From contig JQNW01000007.1 of NCBI GenBank assembly GCA_000761475.1, forward strand, positions 124,001-188,000: a stretch of DNA of 64,000 nt, read 5' to 3'. Position numbers and translations under genes: made by a program. Under the pieces are notes generated by a model that was given only the letters and a program-made list of their open reading frames with translations, ran no database searches and had not been told where the DNA came from. Source of the DNA: Chromohalobacter israelensis. Lineage in GTDB: Bacteria > Pseudomonadota > Gammaproteobacteria > Pseudomonadales > Halomonadaceae. Each line of letters starts with the position of its first letter. The stretch's first letter is position 1. This document shows, piece by piece, positions 45,966 through 55,424 of this stretch.

Positions 45966-46282
45966 TCTGTGGCTCTCCTGGGGGCTGTTCTTGCGCTTCG
46001 TTAAGTTTTTCGTAACCCGCTGGCACGGGACGATTTTTCAAGATGCGTATCTATCTCTATGATGCTCGACATCTAGTCGAGAGTGATTTCGGGTATCATT
46101 GTCCGCTATCCGCTATGGTAGGGAGTGGCGACATTCAACCCCCGTCATGTCGCTCATTCCGGCCAAGCCGGAGCAGCGTGCAGACAGACAAGAAAGGCGC
46201 GCTAGACAATAAAAAAGAGGCGAAAGGAACTCGCACGACAAGGCCGAAGGTAGGCAGGGCTTCATGGCACCAATGCAAAGGG

Positions 46283-47002
46283 ATGGATGACAGCTTGGAC
46301 AGCAGCAAACATCACGATCACGTCCTGATCATAGAGGACGACGAGCGGCTGGCGCACTTGACGCGCGAATATCTCGAGGCCAACGAGTTCCGGGTCGACC
46401 TGGAATACGACGGTGCGCGTGCCGTCGAGCGCATCCTCGATGAACAGCCGGACATAGTGATTCTCGACCTCATGCTACCCGGCGAGGATGGCCTGTCCAT
46501 CTGCCGCCGGGTACGCGGCCATTACGCCGGCCCTATCCTCATGTTGACCGCGCGTACCGATGACATGGACCAGGTCCTGGGGCTCGAAATGGGGGCGGAC
46601 GACTACGTGCCCAAACCCGTTCAGCCACGTGTCCTGCTGGCGCGCATGCGAGCCTTGCTGCGGCGCGCCGATACACTGGATGCAGCCAGCGGGGCCACAC
46701 GACTGACCTTCGGCAATCTGCTCATCGATAGCGCCACCCGCGAAGCGTGGCTCGACGACGAGCGCATCGACCTGACCAGCGCCGAGTTCGATCTGTTGTG
46801 GCTGCTGGCCGACAACGCGGGGCGTGTGCTGACCCGGGAGGAAATCTTCTCGCAGTTGCGGGGGATCAAGTACGACGGTCAGGATCGTTCGATCGACGTG
46901 CGCGTATCGCGAATCCGGCCCAAGATCGGCGACGATCCCAATCATCCGCACCGGATCAAGACCGTGCGCAGCAAGGGCTATCTTTTCGTCAGGGATAGCT
47001 GA
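46283..47002 (+). CDS. OmpR-family response regulator, RstA-like
   Basis: 239-residue regulator. Receiver domain HVLIIEDDERLAHLTREYLE with D62 as phospho-acceptor (VILDLMLPGEDG) and EMGADDYVPKPVQPRVLLARM. C-terminal winged helix ends HPHRIKTVRSKGYLFV. The wording LEMGADDYVPKPVQPRVLLA resembles E. coli RstA. The ATG at 46283 is chosen as the last start before the receiver domain, though its Shine-Dalgarno is poor (AAAGGG too close). The kinase gene follows within 3 bases. Confidence 0.9.
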   Translation: MDDSLDSSKHHDHVLIIEDDERLAHLTREYLEANEFRVDLEYDGARAVERILDEQPDIVILDLMLPGEDGLSICRRVRGHYAGPILMLTARTDDMDQVLGLEMGADDYVPKPVQPRVLLARMRALLRRADTLDAASGATRLTFGNLLIDSATREAWLDDERIDLTSAEFDLLWLLADNAGRVLTREEIFSQLRGIKYDGQDRSIDVRVSRIRPKIGDDPNHPHRIKTVRSKGYLFVRDS

Positions 47003-47004
47003 CG

Positions 47005-48657
47005 TTGATCCGGCGCACGCTGTCGGATAGCACCTTCCTGCGTGTGTATGCGCTATTGCTGTTCGCGCTGGTGCTGACCTTCGGGCTGGCCCTGCTCGGC
47101 TATCTCGTGGTCGATCAAGTGCGCCAGGAGAACTACCGTGAACGCCTCGCCAGTGGGCCGATGCAGGTGCTCGCGCAACTCGCCGCCGAGCAGCCGGCCG
47201 CGGAACGCGACGAGTGGCTGGCGTCGATGTCGTCGACCCTGGGCGTGCCCATGACACTGCGACCCATGAACGGTGTCGCGTTGAGCTATTTCGAGCGTTC
47301 TCGCCTCGATGAGGGGCGCCCCCTGATCGAGCGTCACGACTCGGCCTGGTCGGCATTGCGCCGCCTGCCGGACACGGACTGGCTGTTGGAAGTGCGTGTC
47401 GGGGCGCTCAAGGAGATGCAGTTGCGGGGCGCCACCGAGGCGTTGCGGACCTGGCTCAGCGGGGTCTCGGAAGACGAGAGTGCCGCGCGCCTGGCGCGGC
47501 TCAAGCGTGCCTTCAAGATTCCCCTGGGGGTGGCGCCGGAGCCACCGTCGGGGGTCGACCCCATTCAACAGGCGCGGCTCGAGGGAGGCGAAGTCGTCGT
47601 GCGTCTCGAGCCGGGGCTCGGGGTGCTCTACGTGCATGCGCGTCTGGGATCGGACCGCTGGCTGACGATCGGGCCGATTCCTTCCTTCGAACCGATGCCG
47701 GTATCGCTGGCGCTCGCCTTGCTGGGGATCGTGCTGCTGGTGCTGGCCGGCACCATCTATCTCGTGGTGCGCGGCGTGGAGGGACGCGTGGAGCGTCTGG
47801 AGCGGGCGGCGACACGCATCGCCGGGGGCCACCTGGATACCCGCGTCAAGGTGGAGAGCAGCGACTTCCTGGGGCGCCTGGGCATGGCGTTCAACGGCAT
47901 GGCTGCCCAGGTGCAGTCGTTGCTGCGCACCCAGCAGGAAATGATTCGCGCCGTGTCCCATGAGCTGCGTACCCCGGTGGCGCGAATTCGCTTCGCCGTG
48001 CAGATGGTCGAGGACATGACCGACGAGCCGGTGGTGCGCCGCCAGCTGCAGGATATCGACGGCGATATCGAGGAGCTCGATCAACTGGTCGACGAGATCC
48101 TGACGTACGCCCGTCTGGGCAGCGACAGTGCCCAGGGCATCCAGCTCGCCACTGAAACCACCGACTGCCGGGCCATGGCACGTCGCGTGGTCGAGACGCT
48201 GGCGCCGCTGCATCCGCACCTGACGCTGGAAGTGCTGGATGGCGAGGACGTCGACGTCGAGGCCGACCCGCGCTATCTGCAGCGTGCGCTTTCCAACCTG
48301 GTGGCCAACGCGTGCCGGCATGCGGAAGCGCGTGTCTGGGTGCGGGTGATGCGCGACCCCCGTGCGGTTCGACTGGATGTCGAGGACGACGGCGCCGGGG
48401 TGCCCGAAGCCGATCGTCTGCTGATCTTCAAGCCTTTCGCGCGGCTCGACGACAGCCGCACGCGGCGCTCCGGAGGCTACGGGCTGGGGCTGTCCATCGT
48501 GCAGAAAATCATGATCTGGCACGGCGGTAGCGTGGTGGTCGAGCGCAGCACGGAACTCGGCGGCGCGCGCTTCAGTCTGCTGCTGTCCACCGCCGGAGTG
48601 GCCCAGCACGAGCGGCGCCAGGGCAAGGCCAGGCCGTCGCACGGTGGCGAGGCCTGA
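47005..48657 (+). CDS. Sensor histidine kinase, RstB-like
   Basis: 550-residue inner-membrane kinase. TM1 at about 13-38 (VYALLLFALVLTFGLALLGYLVVDQ), a periplasmic sensor region of about 190 residues, TM2 near 232-255 (LALALLGIVLLVLAGTIYLV) and HAMP. The H box is VSHELRTPVARIRFAV (H319), with a complete ATPase domain (NLVANACRHA, DDGAGVPEADR, YGLGLSIVQKI). The start is an uncommon TTG at 47005, two bases after the regulator stop, because no ATG precedes TM1. Length is more than RstB (433), through a larger periplasmic part. Confidence 0.9.
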   Translation: MIRRTLSDSTFLRVYALLLFALVLTFGLALLGYLVVDQVRQENYRERLASGPMQVLAQLAAEQPAAERDEWLASMSSTLGVPMTLRPMNGVALSYFERSRLDEGRPLIERHDSAWSALRRLPDTDWLLEVRVGALKEMQLRGATEALRTWLSGVSEDESAARLARLKRAFKIPLGVAPEPPSGVDPIQQARLEGGEVVVRLEPGLGVLYVHARLGSDRWLTIGPIPSFEPMPVSLALALLGIVLLVLAGTIYLVVRGVEGRVERLERAATRIAGGHLDTRVKVESSDFLGRLGMAFNGMAAQVQSLLRTQQEMIRAVSHELRTPVARIRFAVQMVEDMTDEPVVRRQLQDIDGDIEELDQLVDEILTYARLGSDSAQGIQLATETTDCRAMARRVVETLAPLHPHLTLEVLDGEDVDVEADPRYLQRALSNLVANACRHAEARVWVRVMRDPRAVRLDVEDDGAGVPEADRLLIFKPFARLDDSRTRRSGGYGLGLSIVQKIMIWHGGSVVVERSTELGGARFSLLLSTAGVAQHERRQGKARPSHGGEA

Positions 48658-48672
48658 TGCCCGGGGCGGTGC

Positions 48673-49587
48673 CTACGCCGGCTTGATGCCCGCGAGGACG
48701 GCGAAGGACGTTTCCCTCGCGGTGCGCAGAAAATCCTCCATCCACGGGGCGTCGCGGCTTTCTTCGCGGATCGCCGCGAACAACGTGCTCCACACCCCCT
48801 GCTCGCCGAGATGCAGGGCGCGTACATAGCCGCGCTCCAGGTATTCGGTGAGCGCCCAGTTGGGCAGCGCACAGACGCCACGCCCGCTGGCCACCAGCTG
48901 CATCATCATGATCGTCAACTCGGCGGTGCGCACCTCGGCCGGCGTGAAGCCCGCGGGCGTCAGAAACTGCGTGAAGACATCCAGGCGCGTGTGTTCCACC
49001 GGGTAGGTGATCAGCGTTTCGCGTGCCAGTTCCTCGGGAGTCACCCAGTCGCGCCGTGCCAGAGGGTGCTGCTTGCCCACGGCCAGCAGGCCTTCGTAAC
49101 GGAACAACGGCTCGTAATGAATGCCGGCCAGCGGCTGGGGGTCGGCGGTGATGACCAGGTCCAGCGACTCCCGCGCCAGCGAGGGCAGTGCATCGAAGCT
49201 GTAGCCGCTGGGAATGTCGACCTCGACTTCCGGCCAATGATCGCGGAAATGATCGATGGTCGGCATCAACCACTGAAAGCAGCTGTGGCACTCGATGGCC
49301 ATGTGCAGCCGGCCCTGTTCATGACCGGCCAGGCGTGCCAGGTCGCGTTCGGCCATGCGGATCTGCGGCAGGATCTGTTCGGCCAGCGCGAGCAGGCGTT
49401 CCCCGGCACGCGTGAAGGTGACCGGACGTGTCTTGCGTAGAAACAAGGGGCTGCCCAGGCGCTCCTCGAGATCCTTGATCTGGTGCGACAGCGCTGACTG
49501 CGTGAGATGCACCCGTTCGGCGGCTTCGACGAGCGAGCCGGCGTCGCGTAGGGCGATTAGCGTGCGGAGGTGGCGAAGCTCGAGCAT
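48673..49587 (-). CDS. metR: LysR-type regulator MetR
   Basis: 304-residue homocysteine-responsive activator of methionine genes. N terminus MLELRHLRTLIALRDAGSLV with HTH (VHLTQSALSHQIKDLEERLG) and MetR-type MAIECHSCFQWLMPTIDHFR. Divergent from metE with 168 bp between, the classic MetR-metE arrangement. The start at 49587 is the conserved position; a longer in-frame start (49638) reads through AT-rich control DNA. Confidence 0.95.
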   Translation of the reverse strand: MLELRHLRTLIALRDAGSLVEAAERVHLTQSALSHQIKDLEERLGSPLFLRKTRPVTFTRAGERLLALAEQILPQIRMAERDLARLAGHEQGRLHMAIECHSCFQWLMPTIDHFRDHWPEVEVDIPSGYSFDALPSLARESLDLVITADPQPLAGIHYEPLFRYEGLLAVGKQHPLARRDWVTPEELARETLITYPVEHTRLDVFTQFLTPAGFTPAEVRTAELTIMMMQLVASGRGVCALPNWALTEYLERGYVRALHLGEQGVWSTLFAAIREESRDAPWMEDFLRTARETSFAVLAGIKPA

Positions 49588-49593
49588 GTTGTA

Positions 49594-49606
49594 TGAGTGC
49601 CGTTCA
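49594..49606. promoter_or_regulatory. Candidate MetR box
   Basis: TGAG-TGCCG-TTCA matches the MetR palindrome TGAA-N5-TTCA with one mismatch. It lies 7-19 bases upstream of metR, suiting autoregulation, and 150 bases from metE. A second site nearer metE is expected but I see none that is clear. Confidence 0.4.
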
Positions 49607-49755
49607 TTTTGATGATTAGTTAATTTAGTTTGATTCACTCAGTGTCGCCAGCGAGACTGCTGCCAGCGCGTCACGGCACCACGACGCCGTGATACAGAAA
49701 GTCACTTATTGCTGAAAGTCACTCATTCTAGCCGGATACCGCAAGGGGAAACACG

Positions 49756-52041
49756 ATGGCGCTGGCACACATTCTTGGCTATCCGCGCATTGGCGCGAAT
49801 CGCGAACTCAAAAAGGCCGTCGAGGCTTACTGGAAGGGAGATATCGACCAGGCCGAGCTGGAGCGTCGCGGCCAGGCGTTGCGGGCCGAACACTGGCAGG
49901 CCAGCCGCGATGCGGGACTCGATTTCGTGACCGTCGGCGATTTCGCCTTCTACGACCAGGTGCTGAACGTCAGCGCGATGCTCGGCGCGGTGCCGCCGCG
50001 CTTCGGCGCCATCGACGGCGATGTCGACCTGGATACGACATTTCGCATGGCGCGTGGCCGCGCGCCGAGCGGCACCCCCGCCGCCGCCTGCGAAATGACC
50101 AAGTACTTCGATACCAATTATCACTATCTGGTGCCCGAGCTGCATGCCGGCCAGCGCTTCCGGGTGGCGTCCACGCGCTTGTTCGACGAGGTCGCCGAGG
50201 CCCAGGCCGCGGGGCATCCGGTCAAGGTGGCCCTGTTGGGGCCGGTGAGCTGGTTGTGGCTGGGCAAGGAAAAGAGTGCCGGGCTCGACCGCCTGACGCT
50301 GCTCGACGACGTATTGTCGGTCTATGGAGAAATCCTCGAGCGTCTCGCCGCGCAAGGTGTCGAATGGGTGCAGCTCGACGAGCCGGCGCTGGTGCAGGAT
50401 CTGCCCCGCGATTGGCGCCAGGCGTTCGAGTCCGCCTACAACAAGCTGCAATCCGCGCCGGTCAAGCTGTTGCTGGCGACCTACTTCGGGGCGCTGGGCG
50501 ACAACCTGGGCCTTGCCGCAGGGCTGCCGGTAGCCGGCCTGCATATCGACACGGTGCGGGCGCCCGAGCAACTCGACGCCGTGCTCGATCGCCTGCCCAC
50601 CTACAAGGTGCTGTCCCTTGGCGCCATCGACGGGCGCAACATCTGGCGCGCCGATCTGGCAGCGCTGCGTGAGCGTCTGCAGGTAGCCCGCGCGCGTCTC
50701 GGCGAGCGCCTGTGGATCTCCGCCTCCTGCTCGTTGCTGCACGTGCCGGTGGACCTCGACGCGGAAACCGACCTCGATGCCGAGCTCAAGAGCTGGCTGG
50801 CCTTCGCGCGGCAAAAGCTCGACGAGATCGTCACGCTGGCGCATCTGCTCGACGGTCGCGCCACGCCGGAAGACACCGCACGACTGGAGGCCGCGACGGC
50901 GGCGCTCGATGCACGCCGCCAATCGCCGCGCATCCACAAGCCGGCCGTGGGCGAGCGGCTGGCGGCGGTGTCCGCCGACGATGCCGAGCGTGCAAGCCCC
51001 TACGCGACGCGTGCCAAGGCGCAGCATCGCCATCTGGACCTGCCACTGTTTCCGACCACCACGATCGGCTCCTTTCCGCAGACCCAGGACATCCGGGCCG
51101 CACGACGCGCCTTCAAGAGCGGCGAACTGAGCCGCGATGACTACGAGGCCCGCATGCGCGACGAAATCGCCCATGCCGTCGAACGCCAGGAAGCGCTGGC
51201 CATCGACGTGCCCGTGCACGGCGAGCCGGAACGTAACGATATGGTCGAGTACTTCGGCGAACTGCTGGACGGCTTTGCCTTCACGCGTTTCGGCTGGGTG
51301 CAGAGTTACGGCTCGCGCTGCGTGAAGCCGCCGGTGATCTTCGGCGATGTGAGCCGTCCCGGGCCGATGACGGTGCGCTGGAGCGAATACGCGCAATCGC
51401 TGACCGACAAGCCCATGAAGGGCATGCTCACCGGCCCGGTGACCATCCTGCAGTGGTCCTTCGTCCGCGATGACCAGCCGCGCGATGCCACCTGTCGGCA
51501 GATTGCCCTGTCCCTGCGGGACGAGGTCGCCGATCTCGAGGCGGCAGGCATCAAGATCATCCAGATCGACGAGCCGGCACTGCGTGAAGGCCTGCCGCTG
51601 CGGCAGGGTGAGTGGCAGCGGTATCTCGACTGGGCAGTGGAAAGCTTCAAGCTGAGCGCGGCGGTGGTCCGTGACGAGACACAGATCCACACGCACATGT
51701 GCTACTCGGAATTCAACGATATCATCGCGGCGATCGCGGCCCTGGATGCCGACGTCATTACCATCGAGACGTCGCGTTCCGACATGGAACTGCTCGACGC
51801 CTTTCAGGACTTCGCGTATCCCAACGAGATCGGCCCGGGGGTGTACGACATCCACTCGCCGAACATTCCCGAGGTGGAATGGATGGTGAGCCTGATGGAA
51901 AAAGCCGCCGAGAAGATCCCGGCCGAGCGGCTTTGGGTCAACCCGGACTGTGGCCTGAAAACACGCGGGTGGGCCGAAGTCGAGCCGGCGCTGGCCAACA
52001 TGGTGGAGGCCGCACGGGAGTTGCGTCGCCGTTACGGCTGA
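49756..52041 (+). CDS. metE: Cobalamin-independent methionine synthase
   Basis: 761-residue 5-methyltetrahydropteroyltriglutamate-homocysteine methyltransferase. It begins [23 protein letters not shown]. The C-terminal half begins [17 protein letters not shown] and carries the zinc ligands in HMCYSEF (His and Cys), SRSDME and NPDCGLKTR (Cys). [18 protein letters not shown] is also conserved. Length equals E. coli MetE (753) within a few residues. RBS AAGGGG. Activation by MetR plus homocysteine is expected. Confidence 0.97.
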   Translation: MALAHILGYPRIGANRELKKAVEAYWKGDIDQAELERRGQALRAEHWQASRDAGLDFVTVGDFAFYDQVLNVSAMLGAVPPRFGAIDGDVDLDTTFRMARGRAPSGTPAAACEMTKYFDTNYHYLVPELHAGQRFRVASTRLFDEVAEAQAAGHPVKVALLGPVSWLWLGKEKSAGLDRLTLLDDVLSVYGEILERLAAQGVEWVQLDEPALVQDLPRDWRQAFESAYNKLQSAPVKLLLATYFGALGDNLGLAAGLPVAGLHIDTVRAPEQLDAVLDRLPTYKVLSLGAIDGRNIWRADLAALRERLQVARARLGERLWISASCSLLHVPVDLDAETDLDAELKSWLAFARQKLDEIVTLAHLLDGRATPEDTARLEAATAALDARRQSPRIHKPAVGERLAAVSADDAERASPYATRAKAQHRHLDLPLFPTTTIGSFPQTQDIRAARRAFKSGELSRDDYEARMRDEIAHAVERQEALAIDVPVHGEPERNDMVEYFGELLDGFAFTRFGWVQSYGSRCVKPPVIFGDVSRPGPMTVRWSEYAQSLTDKPMKGMLTGPVTILQWSFVRDDQPRDATCRQIALSLRDEVADLEAAGIKIIQIDEPALREGLPLRQGEWQRYLDWAVESFKLSAAVVRDETQIHTHMCYSEFNDIIAAIAALDADVITIETSRSDMELLDAFQDFAYPNEIGPGVYDIHSPNIPEVEWMVSLMEKAAEKIPAERLWVNPDCGLKTRGWAEVEPALANMVEAARELRRRYG

Positions 52042-52065
52042 GGTCGTCCGACGACGTCCTGCACG

Positions 52066-52096
52066 CGCCGCCGGGGCATCCCCCGGCGGCGTTTGC
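52066..52096 (+). terminator. Terminator of metE
   Basis: 11-bp stem CGCCGCCGGGG/CCCCGGCGGCG with loop CATC, then TTTGCGTTT. It begins 25 bases after the metE stop. Confidence 0.88.
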
Positions 52097-52225
52097 GTTT
52101 CTTGCGGCAGTGACGTTTCTCACGGCGAACGGGCTGTTATGCTATCGGCCGTCTTTGATTGAACGATATCGCATGGAGCATGCTCTCGATGCATGGGCAT
52201 GCGCCATCCAGCAAGGAGAAGCTGA

Positions 52226-53017
52226 ATGTTTCCCAGCGTGTCTCGACGTGCACGGCACGTCCTGTCGGGTGTGATGTGCGCGGCCGTATTGAGCGGTTGC
52301 GCGAGTTCCACAGAGCCGCCACGCGTGAGCGACGCCTCGGGAGAAGGGTTCACGCCACCGCCGCGTCTCGATGACGTGGCGGACAAGGCCGAGGATGCCC
52401 CCACGTCGCCGTTGCTGCCGAGCGCCTTCTTCGCCGATGGCGCGGAGGCGTTCGTCTCCTGGCGCTGCACGCCGGCTCAGGACCTGATCTCGGCGGCGCC
52501 CAAGGGGCATCTGCGGCTTTGGTCCGGCCAGGGCTACTACGAACTGGCGCGCACCGTCGTCGCCGAGGGCGAACGCTATGAAAAGGGCACATTGTCGTTC
52601 GTGGAGCGCGACGGGCAGGCGCATGTCGAAAGCGACAACGGCCAGCTGGCGTGCCAGCGCGACGCGCGGCGCGAGTCGACGACCCGAAAGGCGGCGCCGG
52701 GCGTGATCTTCCAGGCACGCGGCAACGAGCCTGGCTGGCTGCTCGAACTCGATCGCGAGACGTCCCGGATGACGCTCACCACGGATTACGGCGAGCGCGT
52801 GCGAACCTTGCCTTATCATGTCGCCCGGCTGGATAACGGGCATCAAGCGGCCATGACGCTGCGCGCGCATGACGATGGCGCTCCCATCACCGTCCGGCTG
52901 CGGGCACGGGCATGTTTCGACAACATGAGCGGCAAGCCCTACCCGGTGCAGGTGAGCGTCGAGCAGGGCGATCAAACGCTGGTGGGCTGTGGCCAGGGCG
53001 TGGAGCGAAGAGACTGA
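52226..53017 (+). CDS. Lipoprotein with MliC-like and COG3650-like domains
   Basis: 263-residue lipoprotein with lipobox VLSGCAS (signal to about 25). Residues about 75-145 (VSWRCTPAQDLISAAPKGHL to HVESDNGQLACQ) resemble the MliC/lysozyme-inhibitor fold, including the paired cysteines. Residues from about 155 (GVIFQARGNEPGWLLELDRE) match the COG3650-type exported domain ending CFDNMSGKPYPVQVSVE. A combined lysozyme-inhibitor and envelope role is possible. AAGGAG precedes the ATG. Confidence 0.78.
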   Translation: MFPSVSRRARHVLSGVMCAAVLSGCASSTEPPRVSDASGEGFTPPPRLDDVADKAEDAPTSPLLPSAFFADGAEAFVSWRCTPAQDLISAAPKGHLRLWSGQGYYELARTVVAEGERYEKGTLSFVERDGQAHVESDNGQLACQRDARRESTTRKAAPGVIFQARGNEPGWLLELDRETSRMTLTTDYGERVRTLPYHVARLDNGHQAAMTLRAHDDGAPITVRLRARACFDNMSGKPYPVQVSVEQGDQTLVGCGQGVERRD

Positions 53018-53026
53018 ATCTCGGCG

Positions 53027-53905
53027 TCAGGTGAACTTGCGAAAGAAATGGGTCTTGTCGAACAACTCATCCAACCGCTCATAGCGATCACGAGCGTCTG
53101 GCCAGCGTTGCTCCTGGACCGAGGCGATCATGGTTTCCAGCAGCATCATGGTCGCTACGTTGGAATCCCAGCCCGAGGGAATTTCCACCCGGCAGTGAAA
53201 GGTCAAATCGGCGAGTGTCGAGATGGGGGAGCCCCACTGATCGGTGAATAGCACGATTTGCGCACCGCGCTTTTTTACTATTTCCGTCAGGCGCAGCAAG
53301 TTGGTCTCGTACCGCCGGACGTCGAAGATCAGCAAGGTGTCTCCGGGCTCCATGTCCAGCACGTAATGCGGCCAGGTGCCCGAGGATGAGGTCATATGGG
53401 TCACCCCGGGGCGCACCGCCTGGAAATGCGTGAAGGCATAATCGGCCAGCGCCTGGGTGATGCGCCCACCGACAATGTAAAGACGCTTCTCGGTATCGGC
53501 CAACTGGCGGGTCGCTTGATCGAACCGTTCGGTATCGATATGAGCGAAGGTCTGCTGCAGGTTATTCGTGACCGCCTGGGAGAACCGGTTGAGCAGATGC
53601 TTCTTGGGGGCCTCGGATGACCAGTTGTCACGCCTCTTGGTGGGCCCGACCCCCTTTGCTTCCAGCTCGCTCAACAGCGCCTTGTGGAATTCCGGGTAGC
53701 CCTTGAATCCCAGCTTCTTGACCATCCGCGCCACGGTGGGAGACGACACCCCCACGTTGCTCGCCACGATAGTGATCGAGGCGAGACCCGCCGCGGGATA
53801 GTTATCGAGTAGTGCATTGGCAAACTTGCGCTCCGCTTGCGTCAACGCCGAGTAGTACTCTCGGATCAGTTCACGCACGGTCGAGGCGGCATTGGTGGTC
53901 GCCAT
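53027..53905 (-). CDS. MurR/RpiR-family transcriptional regulator
   Basis: 292-residue regulator. N-terminal HTH_6 domain (LTQAERKFANALLDNYPAAG, then ASNVGVSSPTVARMVKKLGF) and a C-terminal SIS domain (LYIVGGRITQALADYAFTHF; LLIFDVRRYETNLL). Start at 53905 has AGGAG 6 bases ahead. Divergent from the amidohydrolase-TRAP-ligase operon with a 129-bp gap, so it probably controls that operon. SIS domains normally bind phosphosugars, which the proposed pathway does not obviously make, so the effector may be different. Confidence 0.9.
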   Translation of the reverse strand: MATTNAASTVRELIREYYSALTQAERKFANALLDNYPAAGLASITIVASNVGVSSPTVARMVKKLGFKGYPEFHKALLSELEAKGVGPTKRRDNWSSEAPKKHLLNRFSQAVTNNLQQTFAHIDTERFDQATRQLADTEKRLYIVGGRITQALADYAFTHFQAVRPGVTHMTSSSGTWPHYVLDMEPGDTLLIFDVRRYETNLLRLTEIVKKRGAQIVLFTDQWGSPISTLADLTFHCRVEIPSGWDSNVATMMLLETMIASVQEQRWPDARDRYERLDELFDKTHFFRKFT

Positions 53906-53982
53906 CACATTCTCCTTCCGAGTAGGTTCTGCGCGGTTGCTGACCGTGACATTTCAGCGTTTTCCTGGTCTTTGAAAAAATA

Positions 53983-54012
53983 TTGACGCGTGGTCTTGGC
54001 GACGTCTATATC
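53983..54012 (+). promoter_or_regulatory. Predicted sigma-70 promoter of the TRAP/ligase operon
   Basis: TTGACG (53983-53988) and TATATC (54007-54012) with an 18-bp spacer, 22 bases before the amidohydrolase ATG. A short inverted repeat TTTTC-N9-GAAAA (53960-53978) just upstream could be a regulator site. Confidence 0.55.
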
Positions 54013-54034
54013 TTTACATAGTCGCGGAGAAATC

Positions 54035-54835
54035 ATGATGTCCAGCGAATTAGAACAATTATCCCCGAACGTCGAGATTCTCTATCGGTACGCCAAGGGC
54101 CCGGTTCTCCTGCTGTGCGAGCACGCGTCGTACCATATCCCCGAGTGCTACCACGGGCTGGGACTGGCTCCCGCCCACCGTCGCAGTCACGCCGCCTGGG
54201 ACCCTGGCGCACGCGATGTGGCCATTGCGCTGTCGGGATTGCTCAATGCTCCGCTGGTGGCAAGTCGTGTCTCGCGGCTGGTCTATGACTGCAATCGTCC
54301 TCCCGAGGCGGCCAGCGCAATGCCGGAGCGCTCCGAGATCGTCGAGGTGCCGGGTAACCGCGGGCTGACGTCAGTGCAGAGAGCCGCTCGGGTCGAGGCC
54401 GTCTACGAGCCGTTTTGCAAGGCTGTGACTCAGGTGCTGGCACAGCGCAAGGCTCACGATATCCCTACCGTGCTGATCACGGTTCACAGTTTCACGCCTA
54501 CCTTTCATGGCCGGGTGCGTAAGGTCGAGATCGGCATTCTGCATGATGCCGACCGCCGTCTGGCCGATGCGATGCTGGCGAACGCCCATCGTCTGGCCCA
54601 TCGATGCATTCAGCGCAACGCGCCCTATGGGCCGCAGGACGGCGTCACCCATTCGCTGGTGCGCCACGGTATCGACAATGGCCTGGCGAACGTGATGATC
54701 GAGATTCGCAACGACCTGCTGGTCACGCCGGAAGATGTTCATTCCATGGCCCGGGAGTTGATGCAGCTGATTCAGCCGGCGCTGACCGCTCTGGGAGTCG
54801 AGCTTGCTCATAGAGGGGGTAGGCACGATGCCTAG
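54035..54835 (+). CDS. N-formylglutamate amidohydrolase family protein
   Basis: 266-residue zinc amidohydrolase fold (FGase family). It has LLLCEHASYHIPECYHGLGL, AAWDPGARDVAIALSGLL, LVASRVSRLVYDCNRPP and VLITVHSFTPTFHG, all family blocks with the metal-binding histidines. In histidine breakdown such enzymes release glutamate from formylglutamate, but no hut genes are near. With a gamma-glutamyl ligase gene downstream, a role in cleaving a gamma-glutamyl or other N-acyl-glutamate amide is inferred. GGAG lies 5 bases before the ATG. The end overlaps the TRAP gene by 8 bases. Confidence 0.85.
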   Translation: MMSSELEQLSPNVEILYRYAKGPVLLLCEHASYHIPECYHGLGLAPAHRRSHAAWDPGARDVAIALSGLLNAPLVASRVSRLVYDCNRPPEAASAMPERSEIVEVPGNRGLTSVQRAARVEAVYEPFCKAVTQVLAQRKAHDIPTVLITVHSFTPTFHGRVRKVEIGILHDADRRLADAMLANAHRLAHRCIQRNAPYGPQDGVTHSLVRHGIDNGLANVMIEIRNDLLVTPEDVHSMARELMQLIQPALTALGVELAHRGGRHDA

Positions 54836-55424
54836 AGTCATTCTCGGTTACATCAGCGCGATCGATGCGATGAACCGTTTCATCGGGCGGATCGCGATGT
54901 ATCTGATCTTCGTGCTGATCGCGGTGCTGCTGTGGTCCTCGGTCTCCAAGGTGTTTCTGACTCCCACGATGTGGACGCTGGAGACCGCACAATTCGTCAT
55001 GGTGGCGTATTTCGTGCTGGGCGGACCCTACTCGATCCAAATGGGCTCGAATGTGCGCATGGATCTTTTCTACGGCGACTGGAGCCCGAAGACCAAGGCG
55101 TGGGTCGATGCCTTCACGGTCTTCTTCCTGATCTTTTACCTCGGTGTCCTGCTTTATGGCGGGTTGGTATCGACGGCCTATTCTCTCGGCTACTTCGGTA
55201 ACGAGCCGTTCGACTTTCTCTTGGGCCTCGTTGGCACGTTCTTCACGGAAGGGACCGCGGCGGCCAGTGACCAGCTCGGTTTTCTGGAGCGTAGCCCGAC
55301 GGCCTGGAGACCCTGGCTCTGGCCCATCAAGGTCGTGCTCTGTCTCGGTGTGCTGTTGATGATCCTTCAATCTCTTGCCGAATTTTTCCGGGATGTCGGC
55401 CGTCTGCGCGGGGTGCTCGACTGA
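54828..55424 (+). CDS. TRAP transporter small permease (DctQ)
   Basis: 198-residue membrane protein with four helices: IGRIAMYLIFVLIAVLLWSS, TLETAQFVMVAYFVLGGPYS, AFTVFFLIFYLGVLLYGGLV and LWPIKVVLCLGVLLMILQSL. NVRMDLFYG is the typical loop after helix 2. A hydrophilic insertion of about 35 residues between helices 3 and 4 makes it longer than many DctQ. The stop overlaps the next start as TGATG. Confidence 0.88.
   Translation: MPRVILGYISAIDAMNRFIGRIAMYLIFVLIAVLLWSSVSKVFLTPTMWTLETAQFVMVAYFVLGGPYSIQMGSNVRMDLFYGDWSPKTKAWVDAFTVFFLIFYLGVLLYGGLVSTAYSLGYFGNEPFDFLLGLVGTFFTEGTAAASDQLGFLERSPTAWRPWLWPIKVVLCLGVLLMILQSLAEFFRDVGRLRGVLD

Larger units (their letters stand above)
45724..46282. other. 559-bp regulatory region between nrdA and the RstA-like gene
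   Basis: Gene-free by codon content. It contains an NrdR-box-like sequence (45884-45897), two DnaA-box-like nonamers (45946-45965), and an inverted repeat CTCGAC-ATCTA-GTCGAG (46065-46081). A short direct repeat CCGCTAT-CCGCTAT lies near 46103. The frame leading into the regulator is open from 46043 but reads as noise. Confidence 0.7.

Noticed and set aside
46043..46282. 80-residue N-terminal extension of the RstA-like regulator
   Set aside because: The frame is open but codes for no domain; it overlaps the regulatory inverted repeat and response regulators normally begin at the receiver domain.
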